Source: RBG-13-68-16 sp041494245 (GTDB taxonomy: Bacteria; Acidobacteriota; Thermoanaerobaculia; Thermoanaerobaculales; Thermoanaerobaculaceae). Taken from it: 64,000 nt of DNA. Location: NCBI GenBank assembly GCA_041494245.1, contig JBGQAK010000016.1, positions 1 through 64,000 of the forward strand. The letters run 5' to 3'. Under the pieces are notes generated by a model that saw nothing but the letters and a program-made list of their open reading frames with translations, was not told the DNA's origin and did no database searches. Positions 19,542 to 28,875 of this stretch are shown in pieces (positions within the stretch are counted from its first letter, which is position 1; each line of letters begins with the position of its first letter). Both the position numbers and the translations under genes were made by a program.

Positions 19542-20771
19542 TCAAGCTCCGCCACGCTGCCTTCCGGGTGATCCCGAGTCGCTCCGCGCGTGGAAACGAA
19601 GGTACTCCTCGACGACCAGCCCATTGACAACCCTGGCGTCGAAAGCCGCGATCGCCCGCTCGCGTGCCGCCCGTCCGAACTGGCCACGCAGGTCAGGCGA
19701 GACAATGAGTGTCTGGAGGGCAGCGGCAAGCGCGTCCACGTCCTTTGGTGGCACGAGCAAGCCCGTCACCCCGCCGACCATCGCGTCGACCAACCCCGTA
19801 ACCTCCGTCCCCACCGCCGGCAGTCCAGCAGCTGCCGCCTCGACCACAGCCGACCCGAATCCCTCCCGGTAGCTGGGGAGGCAGAAGATGTCCGCCGCCG
19901 CGAGGTAGCGCTCCGGGCGGGGGCTGAACCCCACCGCGCGAATGTGGGCTAGGGTTGAAATCTTCCTGAGCAGGTCCGCGGGTAGCGGATCGCGCTCCGG
20001 CTCTTGTGGGCCTACCAAGACCAGCCCCAGGGCGGGGTTCCTCTCGCTCAATCGGCAGAAGGCTTCGACAAGCTCCGCCACGCCCTTGTCGATCGTGACC
20101 CGACCCACGAAGGCGATCACGACAGCTTGTTCGTCGAACCCCAGCTCCCGTCGCATGGGCGCGCGCATCGCGGCCAAGCGGTCGGGGTCAAACCGGTCGA
20201 GGTCAACGCCGCTGATCGAGCCTGCTCCGAGGACCGAGATCTTCATGGGCGGGACGAGCCCCTGCGCAACCAGATACTCCCTCTGCGATCTGCTATCGGC
20301 GTAGGTGTGGGAGGAAAGCCGCCCGATCAGTCGGTCGCACTCCCGGGCGATGAATCTCGTCGGCCCGCGCAGCTCGACCCACGCCTGCCCCGTGTAGGTG
20401 TGCAACCGGACGGGCGTCCGCGACGCCACGCCGGCGAGCGCGGTCAGGAGCCCTGCCTTGGGCGTCGAGGAGTGAACGATGTCGAAGCGCTCGCGCCGGA
20501 AGAACGCCACCAGCTCCAACAGTGAGCGCAGGTCCCGAGCGGGAGATGGCCTACGAGCGATACGAATCGCCCGGCACCTGACGTTGGGCATGCTCTCGCG
20601 AATTGCGTCCAGCTCCACTCCCGGGCTCGAGACCAGGGTGAGATCCATGCCCGCGTCGGCTACGCACTGGATCTGGGTGCGTAGCCACGTCGCGAACACC
20701 CACGGCACCGTCACGATCCGACAGATTCGGACCGGCCGTGGAGTGACAGCCTCGGCCTCGGTGGGCCTCAC
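19542..20771 (-). CDS. Family 4 glycosyltransferase
   Basis: 409 residues. The GTG at 20771 overlaps the preceding stop (GTGA) and begins MRPTEAEAVTPRPVRICRIV; longer versions would run through the upstream gene. GT-B fold features include HSSTPKAGLL in the N-terminal domain, FVGRVTIDKGV marking the second Rossmann domain, and PSYREGFGSAVVEAAAAGLP, the E-x7-E motif of retaining family 4 enzymes. It transfers a sugar from a nucleotide donor onto the lipid-linked intermediate in the cytoplasm. N-terminal HTYTGQAW resembles the WbpU/WbpJ-type subgroup, but the linkage is not predictable. Confidence 0.88.
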   Translation of the reverse strand: MRPTEAEAVTPRPVRICRIVTVPWVFATWLRTQIQCVADAGMDLTLVSSPGVELDAIRESMPNVRCRAIRIARRPSPARDLRSLLELVAFFRRERFDIVHSSTPKAGLLTALAGVASRTPVRLHTYTGQAWVELRGPTRFIARECDRLIGRLSSHTYADSRSQREYLVAQGLVPPMKISVLGAGSISGVDLDRFDPDRLAAMRAPMRRELGFDEQAVVIAFVGRVTIDKGVAELVEAFCRLSERNPALGLVLVGPQEPERDPLPADLLRKISTLAHIRAVGFSPRPERYLAAADIFCLPSYREGFGSAVVEAAAAGLPAVGTEVTGLVDAMVGGVTGLLVPPKDVDALAAALQTLIVSPDLRGQFGRAARERAIAAFDARVVNGLVVEEYLRFHARSDSGSPGRQRGGA

Positions 20772-21751
20772 CGCAGGAATCCTTGGCTGCGATACCAAGC
20801 CACGGTCAGTCCTATGCCGGCTTCCCAACCGGTCGTTGGCCTCCAACCGGTAAGGCTGCAGAGCCGCTCCGGGGAGTATTGGGTCCTGGACGAGAGGGCG
20901 CGGACCCGGTTCACGGTCAACGGGCTTCGCGCGCCCACAGTCATTGCGCCCGCCTGCATCACAAGCGCGACGGCATAACCGACCGTGGTCGGCACGAACC
21001 GCCGGGGCGCGGGTGTGCCCATCGCCTTGGCCGCCGCCGCCACGAAAGCAGCGAGCGGGCATGAGTCCGCCACAATGAACACACCGTTGAGCCGCTGCGA
21101 GCTGGCGATCTGACATGCCTCCGCCACGTCGCCCGAGTACACGTAGTTCGCGATGGCATCACGATCGAAGAAGATATACCGCTGCGCCTGGATCGCGCGG
21201 AGCCACGCGACCATGCTGTCCGGGTCGCTGCCTGCCCGCGGCCCGTCGCCGAAAACCGTCGTCGGGCGAAGGGCTGCCAGCGGGATGCCTGTCCGCTCCG
21301 CCCATGCCAAAGCAACCCTCTCGGCCTCGTGCTTCGACCGTTCGTACTCTCCCTTCGGAGAGCAGGGTGTGGCCTCGTCAACCAGACCTGACCCCCTGGC
21401 CCCTATGACTCCCACGCTGCTCAGGTGCACGACGTTCTGGACCCCGGCAGCCTCGCACGCTGCCAGAACGTTCGCGGTGCCCGCGACGTTGACTGCCTGC
21501 ATCCTGGAGCGGTCACGAAGCTCTCCCGCCAGATGAAACACGGTCCAACAGCCGGCCAACTGGCGCGACAGCGCCGCCCGGTCCGACAGGTCCCCCCGCC
21601 GGACGTCAACGCGACCCGTCCAACCTTCCGGCCAGCCACCGTCTCTGCGGCTCAGGATGCGAACGCCGGCCCCCGATTCGAGGAGGCGATGGACCAGCTT
21701 TTGACCAATGAAGCCCATCGCACCCGTCACGAACACCCAGGAGTCTTGCAT
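20768..21751 (-). CDS. NAD-dependent epimerase/dehydratase (SDR)
   Basis: 327 residues, beginning MQDSWVFVTGAMGFIGQKL with the GxxGxxG nucleotide-binding motif. HLSSVGVIG followed by YERSK supplies the SDR Ser and Tyr-x-x-x-Lys. It is a second nucleotide-sugar SDR in operon A and is coupled to the following GT4 by a GTGA overlap. Likely a 4-keto reductase or C4 epimerase of a deoxy-sugar nucleotide. A GAGAGGG ribosome-binding site lies just before the ATG. Confidence 0.8.
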   Translation of the reverse strand: MQDSWVFVTGAMGFIGQKLVHRLLESGAGVRILSRRDGGWPEGWTGRVDVRRGDLSDRAALSRQLAGCWTVFHLAGELRDRSRMQAVNVAGTANVLAACEAAGVQNVVHLSSVGVIGARGSGLVDEATPCSPKGEYERSKHEAERVALAWAERTGIPLAALRPTTVFGDGPRAGSDPDSMVAWLRAIQAQRYIFFDRDAIANYVYSGDVAEACQIASSQRLNGVFIVADSCPLAAFVAAAAKAMGTPAPRRFVPTTVGYAVALVMQAGAMTVGARSPLTVNRVRALSSRTQYSPERLCSLTGWRPTTGWEAGIGLTVAWYRSQGFLR

Positions 21752-21995
21752 CCCTCTCGTCCCTCCCGATGGACTCGAACGTGACCGCGCCGGCCTCTCA
21801 TGGGCTACCCGCGGTCAGAACGGAGCTGCAAGCGGTGCCGCTCCCGGCCTCGCCGCGGGCATTCGACGTGTCGGTCGGACGACGGTGCTCCAACGGGTTG
21901 GCGGTCTTGGATTCGCACGCCAAGGCGCGCCCAGATCAGAACGTCGCCCACGTGCCGGTCAATGGCGCGCGGTCCACCCAACGCGAAGAACCGCA

Positions 21996-22883
21996 TCAAT
22001 TCTGCCCTCCCCGGGCGCCTCCGCACTGCGCCCAGACCGTTTCCCACTCGCGCATTTCCGCTTTTCGCGCAGGGTGAGCCCGATGGCGGAGCAATCTGTA
22101 GTTCAAACCGCTCGCGATCGCGACCATGTCGACGGCCACCTTCAGCAACTGCTCCGGGATACCGGCCAGGTAACCAGCGGAACGCCTGCGCCAGGCCTCG
22201 CGGAGAAGCGCCTTGGAAAACCAGTACCTGTAGCGGAGATTCCTCCTGCCCGAGATTCGCTCCTCCCGGTATCCAAGCAGGATCTCCGGCAGGCACTCGA
22301 AACGACTCTCGGAATGCGTGCGCAGCAGGAGGTCTTGATCCGCCACGAGGGCGGCGCCGGCCCAGTAGGGCCGCGCCCGGAACCACGCCAGGCTCCCCAT
22401 CCAAGTGGGATGAGCGAGCCTGAGACCTCCCCAGGGGCGGGCACAGATCTCTGCATGCGACCGGCCTTGGGTATCCCTGACCCCGATCGCGGACCCTTCG
22501 CCGCGAAAGACCATGACAGCCGTGCCAAGCACGCTCACATCGGGGTGTGACAAGAGGTGCGCGGCCTGCCGTTCGAGACGCTGCGGGTATGCCACATCGT
22601 CCCCGTCCATTCTGGCAAAGAAGACTCCCTTGGCAAGCAAGACCGCTTCGTTGAGACGGGTGGGCATCCCCAGATTGGTGGCACCTTCCACCACTCGAAT
22701 GCGCCTGTCCGTGAACTCGCGGGCAACCCCTAGCGTCCTGTCCCTCGACCCATCGTCGATCAGGATGAGCTCCCAGTTCTGGTAGGTCTGGTTGACGATC
22801 GAGCGGATCGCGGTGGCAAGCGTCCGTTCACTGTTGAAGACAGGCATTCCAATGCTGACCAGAGGTTCCTCCTCTCTGGTCAT
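21996..22883 (-). CDS. Family 2 glycosyltransferase
   Basis: 295 residues. The GT-A start is VSIGMPVFNSERTL, followed by LILIDDGSRDRT and the metal-binding FARMDGDDVAYP near residue 92. The gene begins 3 bp after the stop of the CgeB-like gene. An EICARPWGGLRLAHPTWMGSLAW segment follows the usual acceptor-side region of inverting family 2 enzymes. Substrates unknown. Downstream, 244 bp separate it from the SDR gene. Confidence 0.85.
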   Translation of the reverse strand: MTREEEPLVSIGMPVFNSERTLATAIRSIVNQTYQNWELILIDDGSRDRTLGVAREFTDRRIRVVEGATNLGMPTRLNEAVLLAKGVFFARMDGDDVAYPQRLERQAAHLLSHPDVSVLGTAVMVFRGEGSAIGVRDTQGRSHAEICARPWGGLRLAHPTWMGSLAWFRARPYWAGAALVADQDLLLRTHSESRFECLPEILLGYREERISGRRNLRYRYWFSKALLREAWRRRSAGYLAGIPEQLLKVAVDMVAIASGLNYRLLRHRAHPARKAEMREWETVWAQCGGARGGQN

Positions 22884-22886
22884 TGC

Positions 22887-24122
22887 TCAGCTAACCTCAT
22901 AAAAGAGCCGCCCTGGCCACCCCGCTGCCGAGTACGTGTGTCTGCCTGCAATGCGCCAGCTCAACTCGAACAGCATGCGCCGGGCCGCGCGCTCCCCTCG
23001 CGTTGGACCCCATACCAGCGAGCACGGCGCTGTCAGCAAAGCCTTCACGAGCCCTAGCCTGCTGTCGCGGTGGTGCCGCGCCACGGCGCGCTCGAAGGCT
23101 TCCCAGTTGATACCCGTCTGAGGACGCGCTCCTCGGCCTGCTTCCAGGCCCTCACGTCGCCGGAGGGCAAAGTCCAACACCTCGCGCAAGCGCTGATCAT
23201 AAAGGTGGTGTCGGCGCGTGCGCTCGAACCCCGCGCCGGCAATTGCGTCCCGCTCCGAAGGGTGTGCCAGGAAGTACTGGATCTTTGTCGCCAACTCGTC
23301 AACGTCGTGGAAAAGCGCGACTTCCCGATCTGGAACGTAGTAGCGCTCGAGGCCGTTCGCCCACTGGGTCAAGAGAAACCCGCCTGCGCCAGGGACCTCG
23401 AACGTGCGCGCCTTGACCTGGTGGGTGTGACGGGACCTGAAACCCTCCCACACTCGCGTGGCGTTTGAGAAGTTCAGACTGATCACCGAGCCTTGGATGA
23501 TCTCGGGTATTTCCGGGCCAGCCAGAGGGCCGGCCGGCCAGCCCTGGCCAAAGCAGGCGACGTCGATGCCGCGACGCCCAAGTTCTCGGATCCATCGCGG
23601 CCGCTCACCGTGCGCCGTCCCGATGAACGAAACGGGGTACCTGCAGCTGGCAGCAGGCAACGGGGCGCGAAGAGCTCCAGCGTTGGCTGCCCACTGCGTC
23701 AGGAGCACGTTTCGAATTCCGTCTTCCTCGTAACGTGCAAGGGCGCTGGGATAGGTGGTCGTGAACGCGTGAAAGGCCGGCGCCAAGAAACGCGACGAGC
23801 ACGCGTACTTCCAGGAGTCGTCCGGCGTCCAGTTCACCGTGACGGTAATCCCGGAGTCGCGCAACAACTCCCACGTCTCCAACCAGATCTCATATGTGAA
23901 CATCACCGAGAAGACAACGTCAGGTCGCTCCGCCTCGACCAGTTCGAGAAGCCTACGGTTGAGCGAGGCGAAGTCCGAGTACTTGGTGCGGTCCCAGCTG
24001 TCGAGGAACAGGACATCGTGCCCAAGCCGCCGCAACGCGGGTACGAAGTTGGCATACTCGTACCCCTCACCCCGACGTGGGTCACCGTAGTTGTGCTGCC
24101 CGAAGACGCAGAGGACGCGCAC
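22887..24122 (-). CDS. CgeB-like glycosyltransferase (GT-B fold)
   Basis: 411 residues from a GTG at 24122 with GAGG 6 nt upstream, lying just past the preceding stop; an alternative ATG at 24191 would overlap that gene. MRVLCVFGQHNYG opens the first Rossmann domain, with VNWTPDDSWKYA in its middle. The second domain contains FIGTAHGERPRWI and LNFSNAT, then VKARTFEVPGAGGFLLTQ, a pattern seen in CgeB/spore-maturation-like glycosyltransferases where E and F line the donor site. A cytoplasmic sugar transferase for the same glycan is the best guess. Confidence 0.75.
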   Translation of the reverse strand: MRVLCVFGQHNYGDPRRGEGYEYANFVPALRRLGHDVLFLDSWDRTKYSDFASLNRRLLELVEAERPDVVFSVMFTYEIWLETWELLRDSGITVTVNWTPDDSWKYACSSRFLAPAFHAFTTTYPSALARYEEDGIRNVLLTQWAANAGALRAPLPAASCRYPVSFIGTAHGERPRWIRELGRRGIDVACFGQGWPAGPLAGPEIPEIIQGSVISLNFSNATRVWEGFRSRHTHQVKARTFEVPGAGGFLLTQWANGLERYYVPDREVALFHDVDELATKIQYFLAHPSERDAIAGAGFERTRRHHLYDQRLREVLDFALRRREGLEAGRGARPQTGINWEAFERAVARHHRDSRLGLVKALLTAPCSLVWGPTRGERAARRMLFELSWRIAGRHTYSAAGWPGRLFYEVS

Positions 24123-24123
24123 G

Positions 24124-25407
24124 TCACGCCTCGGGACCCGGAGCGGCCATGCCGGCCCCAGGTTTCGTCGAAATGAGGAGCCCCAGTACAAGAGCGAGGC
24201 CGGCGCAGAGGAAAAAGCTGAATTGAATGAACTGATTGTTCGCCCCAGCCATCAGGCAGTTGTAGGCAGAGTAGCTGTACATCACCACGCTCCAATAGCT
24301 GCCCCTCTTCCGAACAAGGTAGAAGAGCCATCCCACGCCGGCACCGAGGAGGAGCGATCCGGCAAGCGCGCCGGGCACGCCGGCGTCCAGAGTGAAGGCG
24401 TCGAGGTAGGTGTAGATATTGGTTGGCGCTCCAACGTCCATGTACGGCCTCACGGTTCCTTCGTAGGCCGCCCTCAAGCCCAGCTTGTACGCCAGGAAGT
24501 CCACGGCATCAAGGGAGTACAGCCTCTCCGACCTCGTCCAATCGCCGTGCTGCAGCAGGTCCTGGTAGGCGCGCAGCGGTCCCCCCACGTATTCGATCAG
24601 GGTCTGGCCTAGGGGTACAAAGCTGTCACGGACGGTGCTCGCCAGCACCCTCTCCATGGCGATGAAAAGACCCGCGAAGACTCCGAAGGCGAGGACGACC
24701 GCAGCCAGCCGACTACGCGCGACCCGCCAGGCCCCCTCCCCTGCGGGGCGAGCGACCAGGGCACCGACGACGCAGATCGTAATCACGTTGAGCAATGGCG
24801 CCCGTGTGAACCTGAGCACCGCGGATCCTCCTGCCAGCGTGATCACGCCGACCAATCCACGCAGCCGCAGCGACCCCCATCGGTACATGACGAATGCCAG
24901 AGGAAGGTAGAGAGTGAAGTCCCACCGCCAAAGACCCCACACGGAGGGGATTTGAACTTCGGCCATGGCACCGCTGGTCCGCTTGCCGGCAAGACTTGAA
25001 AGCTGGCCCAATAGGCTCGGTTGGCCTTGCAATAGGCCGCTCTGTTTCATTTCGAGGACGATGGCGACCAACTGCAAACCAATGAGTGCCAGCAGGAGGA
25101 TTTTGGCGCGGGCTGGGTCCACGGCCGCGCTGCCGCGCATCACCGGCCATCGAAACGAAGAAGCTGCCAGGAACCCAAGCAGGAACATCCACCAGGCTGC
25201 GACAGCCACGACGAGCGTCCGGGTGTCCAACCGGAGGCTCTCGTACGGCAGCACCTCGCAAGCGACCAAGTTCAGGCCCCAGACCAGCGAGAAGAGTGTC
25301 GCCGCGTGCAGAAAGTCCTCCGCTTTGCGGGTGATACGCGCAAGCAATAGCGCCGCTCCGGCAAACCCTATCAGGAGCACCACCGTGGCGTCGGATGCAC
25401 CGCTCAC
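24124..25407 (-). CDS. Oligosaccharide repeat-unit polymerase-like membrane protein
   Basis: 427 residues from a GTG at 25407, which overlaps the preceding stop (GTGA) and has GGAG 7 nt upstream; the ATG at 25425 lacks a site. About 11-12 membrane spans are present. There is a soluble stretch near the middle-to-C-terminal part (LGQTLIEYVGGPLRAYQDLL, then a region with YMDVGAPTNIYTYLDAF), typical of the periplasmic loop of Wzy-type polymerases. This is the best polymerase candidate for operon A. Sequence conservation in this class is too low to name the linkage. Confidence 0.7.
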   Translation of the reverse strand: MSGASDATVVLLIGFAGAALLLARITRKAEDFLHAATLFSLVWGLNLVACEVLPYESLRLDTRTLVVAVAAWWMFLLGFLAASSFRWPVMRGSAAVDPARAKILLLALIGLQLVAIVLEMKQSGLLQGQPSLLGQLSSLAGKRTSGAMAEVQIPSVWGLWRWDFTLYLPLAFVMYRWGSLRLRGLVGVITLAGGSAVLRFTRAPLLNVITICVVGALVARPAGEGAWRVARSRLAAVVLAFGVFAGLFIAMERVLASTVRDSFVPLGQTLIEYVGGPLRAYQDLLQHGDWTRSERLYSLDAVDFLAYKLGLRAAYEGTVRPYMDVGAPTNIYTYLDAFTLDAGVPGALAGSLLLGAGVGWLFYLVRKRGSYWSVVMYSYSAYNCLMAGANNQFIQFSFFLCAGLALVLGLLISTKPGAGMAAPGPEA

Positions 25408-26450
25408 CGCAGGGCTCCGGCGCATCGGCGCGCAACAACGACCAGGGGCCGGCCCGCCATCTTCGAGGCGATGTCGAGCGTCCGTACCAGCACTAGCAGC
25501 CAGACCGCAGTAGATCCGCTCCGGAGGTACTTCTTGCAGTAGTAGATCTCGCTGCGGACCATCTCCTTCAGCATCGCCAGACGGATCCGTTCCCCGCCGT
25601 GCCCGGTGGCGCGGCCAAGCGAATGGACAACGTGAACGGCAGCCGTCAGAGCGGCGGTGCGATCGCGGTCAAGCATCTGCCGCCCGAGAACCAGCTCCTC
25701 CAAGTACAGGAACGTTCCTTCGTCGAGGAAGCCGATCTCCTCGAGGAACGACATGCGAAGGAGGAAGCAACTGCCGTTGATGGACTCGCACTCGTAGACA
25801 GCCCCTGCACGGTACGGCCGATGGTCCGCGTACACGAAGCGCAAGAAACGGCCACGCAGGGCAGGCAGCCGCCGCAACCACCAGCTTCCGGCTACCAGGA
25901 GCGTCCAGAAGTCCGGGACGCGACGCACCTGGACCTGACACTCGACGGGCAGCTCAACTCCGGCCGCAGCGACGAGCGGCGATACGGCAACGCGCCTTGC
26001 GTCGCCTTCGGCGGCGCTGACCAGCGCGCCTGTCGTTCTCGGGTCGGCCAACAGCAAATCGTTGTTGAGAAACAGCACAAACTCCGGGCGAGGAAGGTCA
26101 CCTACCCTTGCACCGACGTTCATGCCACCCGCGTACCCGAGGTTGTGCTCCGACCGCAGCAGGAGCGTGCCTTGGGGAAGACCGGACTGAAGGACCGCGA
26201 AGTCGGAAGAGGAGGATGCGTTGTCCACCACCACAATGTCCAGGGGCCCGTAGTCCTGACGCAGGAGCGATGCGACGCAGGCCAGCGTGTCGGCGGCGCC
26301 GTTGTAATTCAAGACGACGGCCCGGACACGAGGTGCGGCTGCCTGACCACCCACAGCTAACGCCGCGCGGGGCGAGCCGGCGGGCGCCGTACCTCCCGGC
26401 GGTCCGGTCCGATCGGTGTCATGCACGCTTGAACATCCGGACGATGTCAT
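25404..26450 (-). CDS. Family 2 glycosyltransferase, rhamnosyltransferase-like
   Basis: 348 residues. VRAVVLNYNGAADTLACVASLLRQ and IVVVDNASSSSD are the classical opening of this subgroup; NLGYAGGMNVGAR and LFLNNDLLLADP (metal site) follow, then CESINGSCFLLR and LYLEELVLGRQM. About 40 residues of low-complexity Gly/Ala/Pro-rich sequence precede the domain, so the true start may be the GTG at 26426, which overlaps the upstream stop, rather than the ATG used here. It acts in the cytoplasm on a lipid-linked acceptor. Confidence 0.85.
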   Translation of the reverse strand: MTSSGCSSVHDTDRTGPPGGTAPAGSPRAALAVGGQAAAPRVRAVVLNYNGAADTLACVASLLRQDYGPLDIVVVDNASSSSDFAVLQSGLPQGTLLLRSEHNLGYAGGMNVGARVGDLPRPEFVLFLNNDLLLADPRTTGALVSAAEGDARRVAVSPLVAAAGVELPVECQVQVRRVPDFWTLLVAGSWWLRRLPALRGRFLRFVYADHRPYRAGAVYECESINGSCFLLRMSFLEEIGFLDEGTFLYLEELVLGRQMLDRDRTAALTAAVHVVHSLGRATGHGGERIRLAMLKEMVRSEIYYCKKYLRSGSTAVWLLVLVRTLDIASKMAGRPLVVVARRCAGALR

Positions 26451-27066
26451 CCCTCACTTCAAAGGAATCCAGTCCTGCGGCCAGCGCCAGCTCTCGCAAG
26501 GCGTTGAGCGTCGGGTAGTCGCCGCATCCTGTGAAACACCTCGCGTCGTCGATTAGGACCACGTGGCGATCGATCAGCGTGTGCTTCAGTACGTGTCCAA
26601 GCTCCATCACAATCGGGGTCTCGAGCTCTCCCCTCGCGGTGATACCGGCGGAGTAGTGGCCATCAAGCCAGAAGAGCGAGGGCCGGTCGATCCGCGTGAG
26701 CAGTTCCGCGAGGACCTCCCCGCTGTCTCCCTGAAGGATCGTCACGTTCCTGGCTCGCCTGAACCTGCGCGCCGCCTCCCGGTACATCTCCACCGAAAGT
26801 TCGATCGAGTAGACCTCTTCGAAACAATCCTTGATGGCGTTGACCATGTCGCCCAGGTACGTGCCGCTCTCGACGAAGACAGGGGTCCGAAAAGCCGCCG
26901 CGTATTCCTTGATGACGAGCTGCTTTGCAAGATGGGGTGGCGGCACGGGCCGTCCCGCGGCGATCCAACGCCGAAACGCACGGCGCTGGCTGTGCGCTTG
27001 GTACATGCGAAACGGCGGAAGCCGCCTGATAAGCCTCTTCGCGGCAGCCACAACGCCTGGTGTCAC
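26419..27066 (-). CDS. Class I SAM-dependent methyltransferase-like protein of polysaccharide loci
   Basis: 215 residues. GTG start at 27066 with GGAGGG at good spacing. VFVESGTYLGDMV is a motif I (SAM-binding) variant, with IELSVEMY as the acidic motif after strand 2. ILQGDSGEVL and FWLDGHYSAGITARGE follow. This LDGHYSxG signature is common in FkbM-like or TylF-like methyltransferases associated with glycan loci. It may O-methylate a sugar. Its stop overlaps the next gene by about 32 bp. Confidence 0.65.
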   Translation of the reverse strand: MTPGVVAAAKRLIRRLPPFRMYQAHSQRRAFRRWIAAGRPVPPPHLAKQLVIKEYAAAFRTPVFVESGTYLGDMVNAIKDCFEEVYSIELSVEMYREAARRFRRARNVTILQGDSGEVLAELLTRIDRPSLFWLDGHYSAGITARGELETPIVMELGHVLKHTLIDRHVVLIDDARCFTGCGDYPTLNALRELALAAGLDSFEVRDDIVRMFKRA

Positions 27067-27196
27067 GATTCCCTCCCTACGAGCAAGCGATCAAGCCGAC
27101 CGGCACCAAGAACGTAGCAGCGGTCCCTTTTGCGGGTTCGCCACGGAGCGGCGGGTTTGCCGGGTGACAGCCCGGTCCCGCACCCTCGGCCGAAAA

Positions 27197-28627
27197 TCAG
27201 GTGCTCCCGCGCGCCAAACCGCGGCGCGCCAACTCGAACCCCAGTACTCCCACCGCGAGGTAGGCTGCCAAGCCCAGCGCTCGGTTGGGCAACGAACGAA
27301 AGATCGAAAAAGTGATGCTGACCGCGACCGCGCTTGCCACCAGCACCGCGTCCACGCGAAGAGCCGGGAGCCTTCCGGCGCGGGCGACCAGCAGCCACAC
27401 GACCGACCCCATCACGGCGAAGCCGATGGTCCAGCCCACCGCAATCGAGGCCGCGCTCGGCCTGAGCGCCCATGCAGCGGCCATCGTGCCCCCGACCACG
27501 GCGGCCCCGTATAACCCGAGCTTGAGAAACACATCCTGCCGGCCCAATGCGCGGCAGACCGTGCCGGCCCGCGTTCGTACGATCCCGATGAACGGAAGGC
27601 TGGCTGCAAACCACGCGAGGTATGCAAGCGCGGGCAGGTATGCCGGCAGGTAGCCCCGGACCACGATCACAGCGCCCCAATACACCATGGGTGCGAGCCA
27701 CATCAAGGCAAGAAGCGGCGTTTCCCACCCTGAGGTCCCGGTCCCGCTCTCGACGAGCCTGACGTGCAGAGGGGCGGCCGCCGTCGCGAGCCATTCGAAC
27801 CCGACCACCATCACCGAAGCCAAGCCCGCGGCGAAGGCAAAGTCTGCGAAGAGACGCCTTTCCAGGACAATGCTCGCCATGAGCGTCCCCATGGTGAGGG
27901 CAAGAGTGACGCTCAGGTTCCCGAGGAACAGCGTGGCCCCAGCGCGCCACAGCGGAGGCAGTGCGACCCAGGTTGTCTTGCCCCCGCTCGCGGCTTCCCC
28001 CCACCGCATGAGGGTCGACCTTCGCGCGAGCCAGCCCGCGGCGACGGCGACCGGTACGAACTGGCACAGCGAGAGCCACAATGCGGTCGCGCCACCGGAC
28101 AAGATCAGCGCGATAGCAACAACCGCGCCGGTCGCGCGTGAGGTGCCGACCGCCCACGCGACCGAGCCGAAGTTGTTCGTGGCCTGGAGCAGGAAGGTGT
28201 AGAAGGTCAACAGGTTGGTCGCCGCGACCGTGCCAACAAGGACGAGCGGCATTGCCAACGAAGCATCCGGCACGTCAAAGCGAAGTAACATTGGAAGCAC
28301 GGCGAGCGAGATGAGCACCTGTAGCGAGAGCAGCGCTCCCCTCACCTGCGAGAGCAAGATGGTGGAGACCTCCTGCGGCTGGCGACCGACGATCCGAAGG
28401 TACAGCCCATCCAGCAATCCGAAGTGCAGAACACCCGCGTACCCTACGTAGAGGAGGTACAGACGATAGGCAGCGTACTCCTCCTTGGCAACGGCTCGCG
28501 GGAAGAAGATGTTGGCGGCAATCGAGAAGCTGATGTCGATCGCCCCGACCGCGCCGACGTGGAAGAGGTTGCGAAAGAGGTCAGTCCTGCCGGCGGCCCT
28601 GGCTCCCTCGCCCGTGGATGACGGCAT
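27197..28627 (-). CDS. Wzx-type oligosaccharide flippase
   Basis: 476 residues from the ATG at 28627, which has AGGAGG just upstream. A 56-residue longer version lacks such a site. It has 12-14 membrane spans typical of the MATE/MOP polysaccharide exporter superfamily, beginning LFHVGAVGAIDISFSIAANIFFPRAV. It would flip undecaprenyl-diphosphate repeat units to the periplasm. One of two flippases in the window; the other is at 50342-51655. Confidence 0.82.
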   Translation of the reverse strand: MPSSTGEGARAAGRTDLFRNLFHVGAVGAIDISFSIAANIFFPRAVAKEEYAAYRLYLLYVGYAGVLHFGLLDGLYLRIVGRQPQEVSTILLSQVRGALLSLQVLISLAVLPMLLRFDVPDASLAMPLVLVGTVAATNLLTFYTFLLQATNNFGSVAWAVGTSRATGAVVAIALILSGGATALWLSLCQFVPVAVAAGWLARRSTLMRWGEAASGGKTTWVALPPLWRAGATLFLGNLSVTLALTMGTLMASIVLERRLFADFAFAAGLASVMVVGFEWLATAAAPLHVRLVESGTGTSGWETPLLALMWLAPMVYWGAVIVVRGYLPAYLPALAYLAWFAASLPFIGIVRTRAGTVCRALGRQDVFLKLGLYGAAVVGGTMAAAWALRPSAASIAVGWTIGFAVMGSVVWLLVARAGRLPALRVDAVLVASAVAVSITFSIFRSLPNRALGLAAYLAVGVLGFELARRGLARGST

Positions 28628-28875
28628 GCCCCTCCTGTGGCGATCAAATTCTGTCGTCACGTTTCGTGAGTCCCGACAAGTGAGGTCTCGACCAAGAGTG
28701 GCGGAAGCTGCAGCAGACTCGTCACCCACAATGAGTGGGGCGAGCTCAGACGCTGCAGCCGCGTTCGGACCACAGAAACCGGCGCAACCACCCACCGAGA
28801 CAGTTCCAAGAACGGGTCTCGATAGCTCCGGCCAAAGGGCGCCTCCTGGGCACGCCTAGCGCACGACCCAATGCG

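Noticed and set aside
21805..21996. 63-codon frame beginning with a TGATG overlap after the GT2 gene (MRFFALGGPRAIDRHVG...)
   Set aside because: Its start coupling is gene-like, but the second half is Arg-rich and featureless and it does not reach the next gene. I could not support it as a gene.
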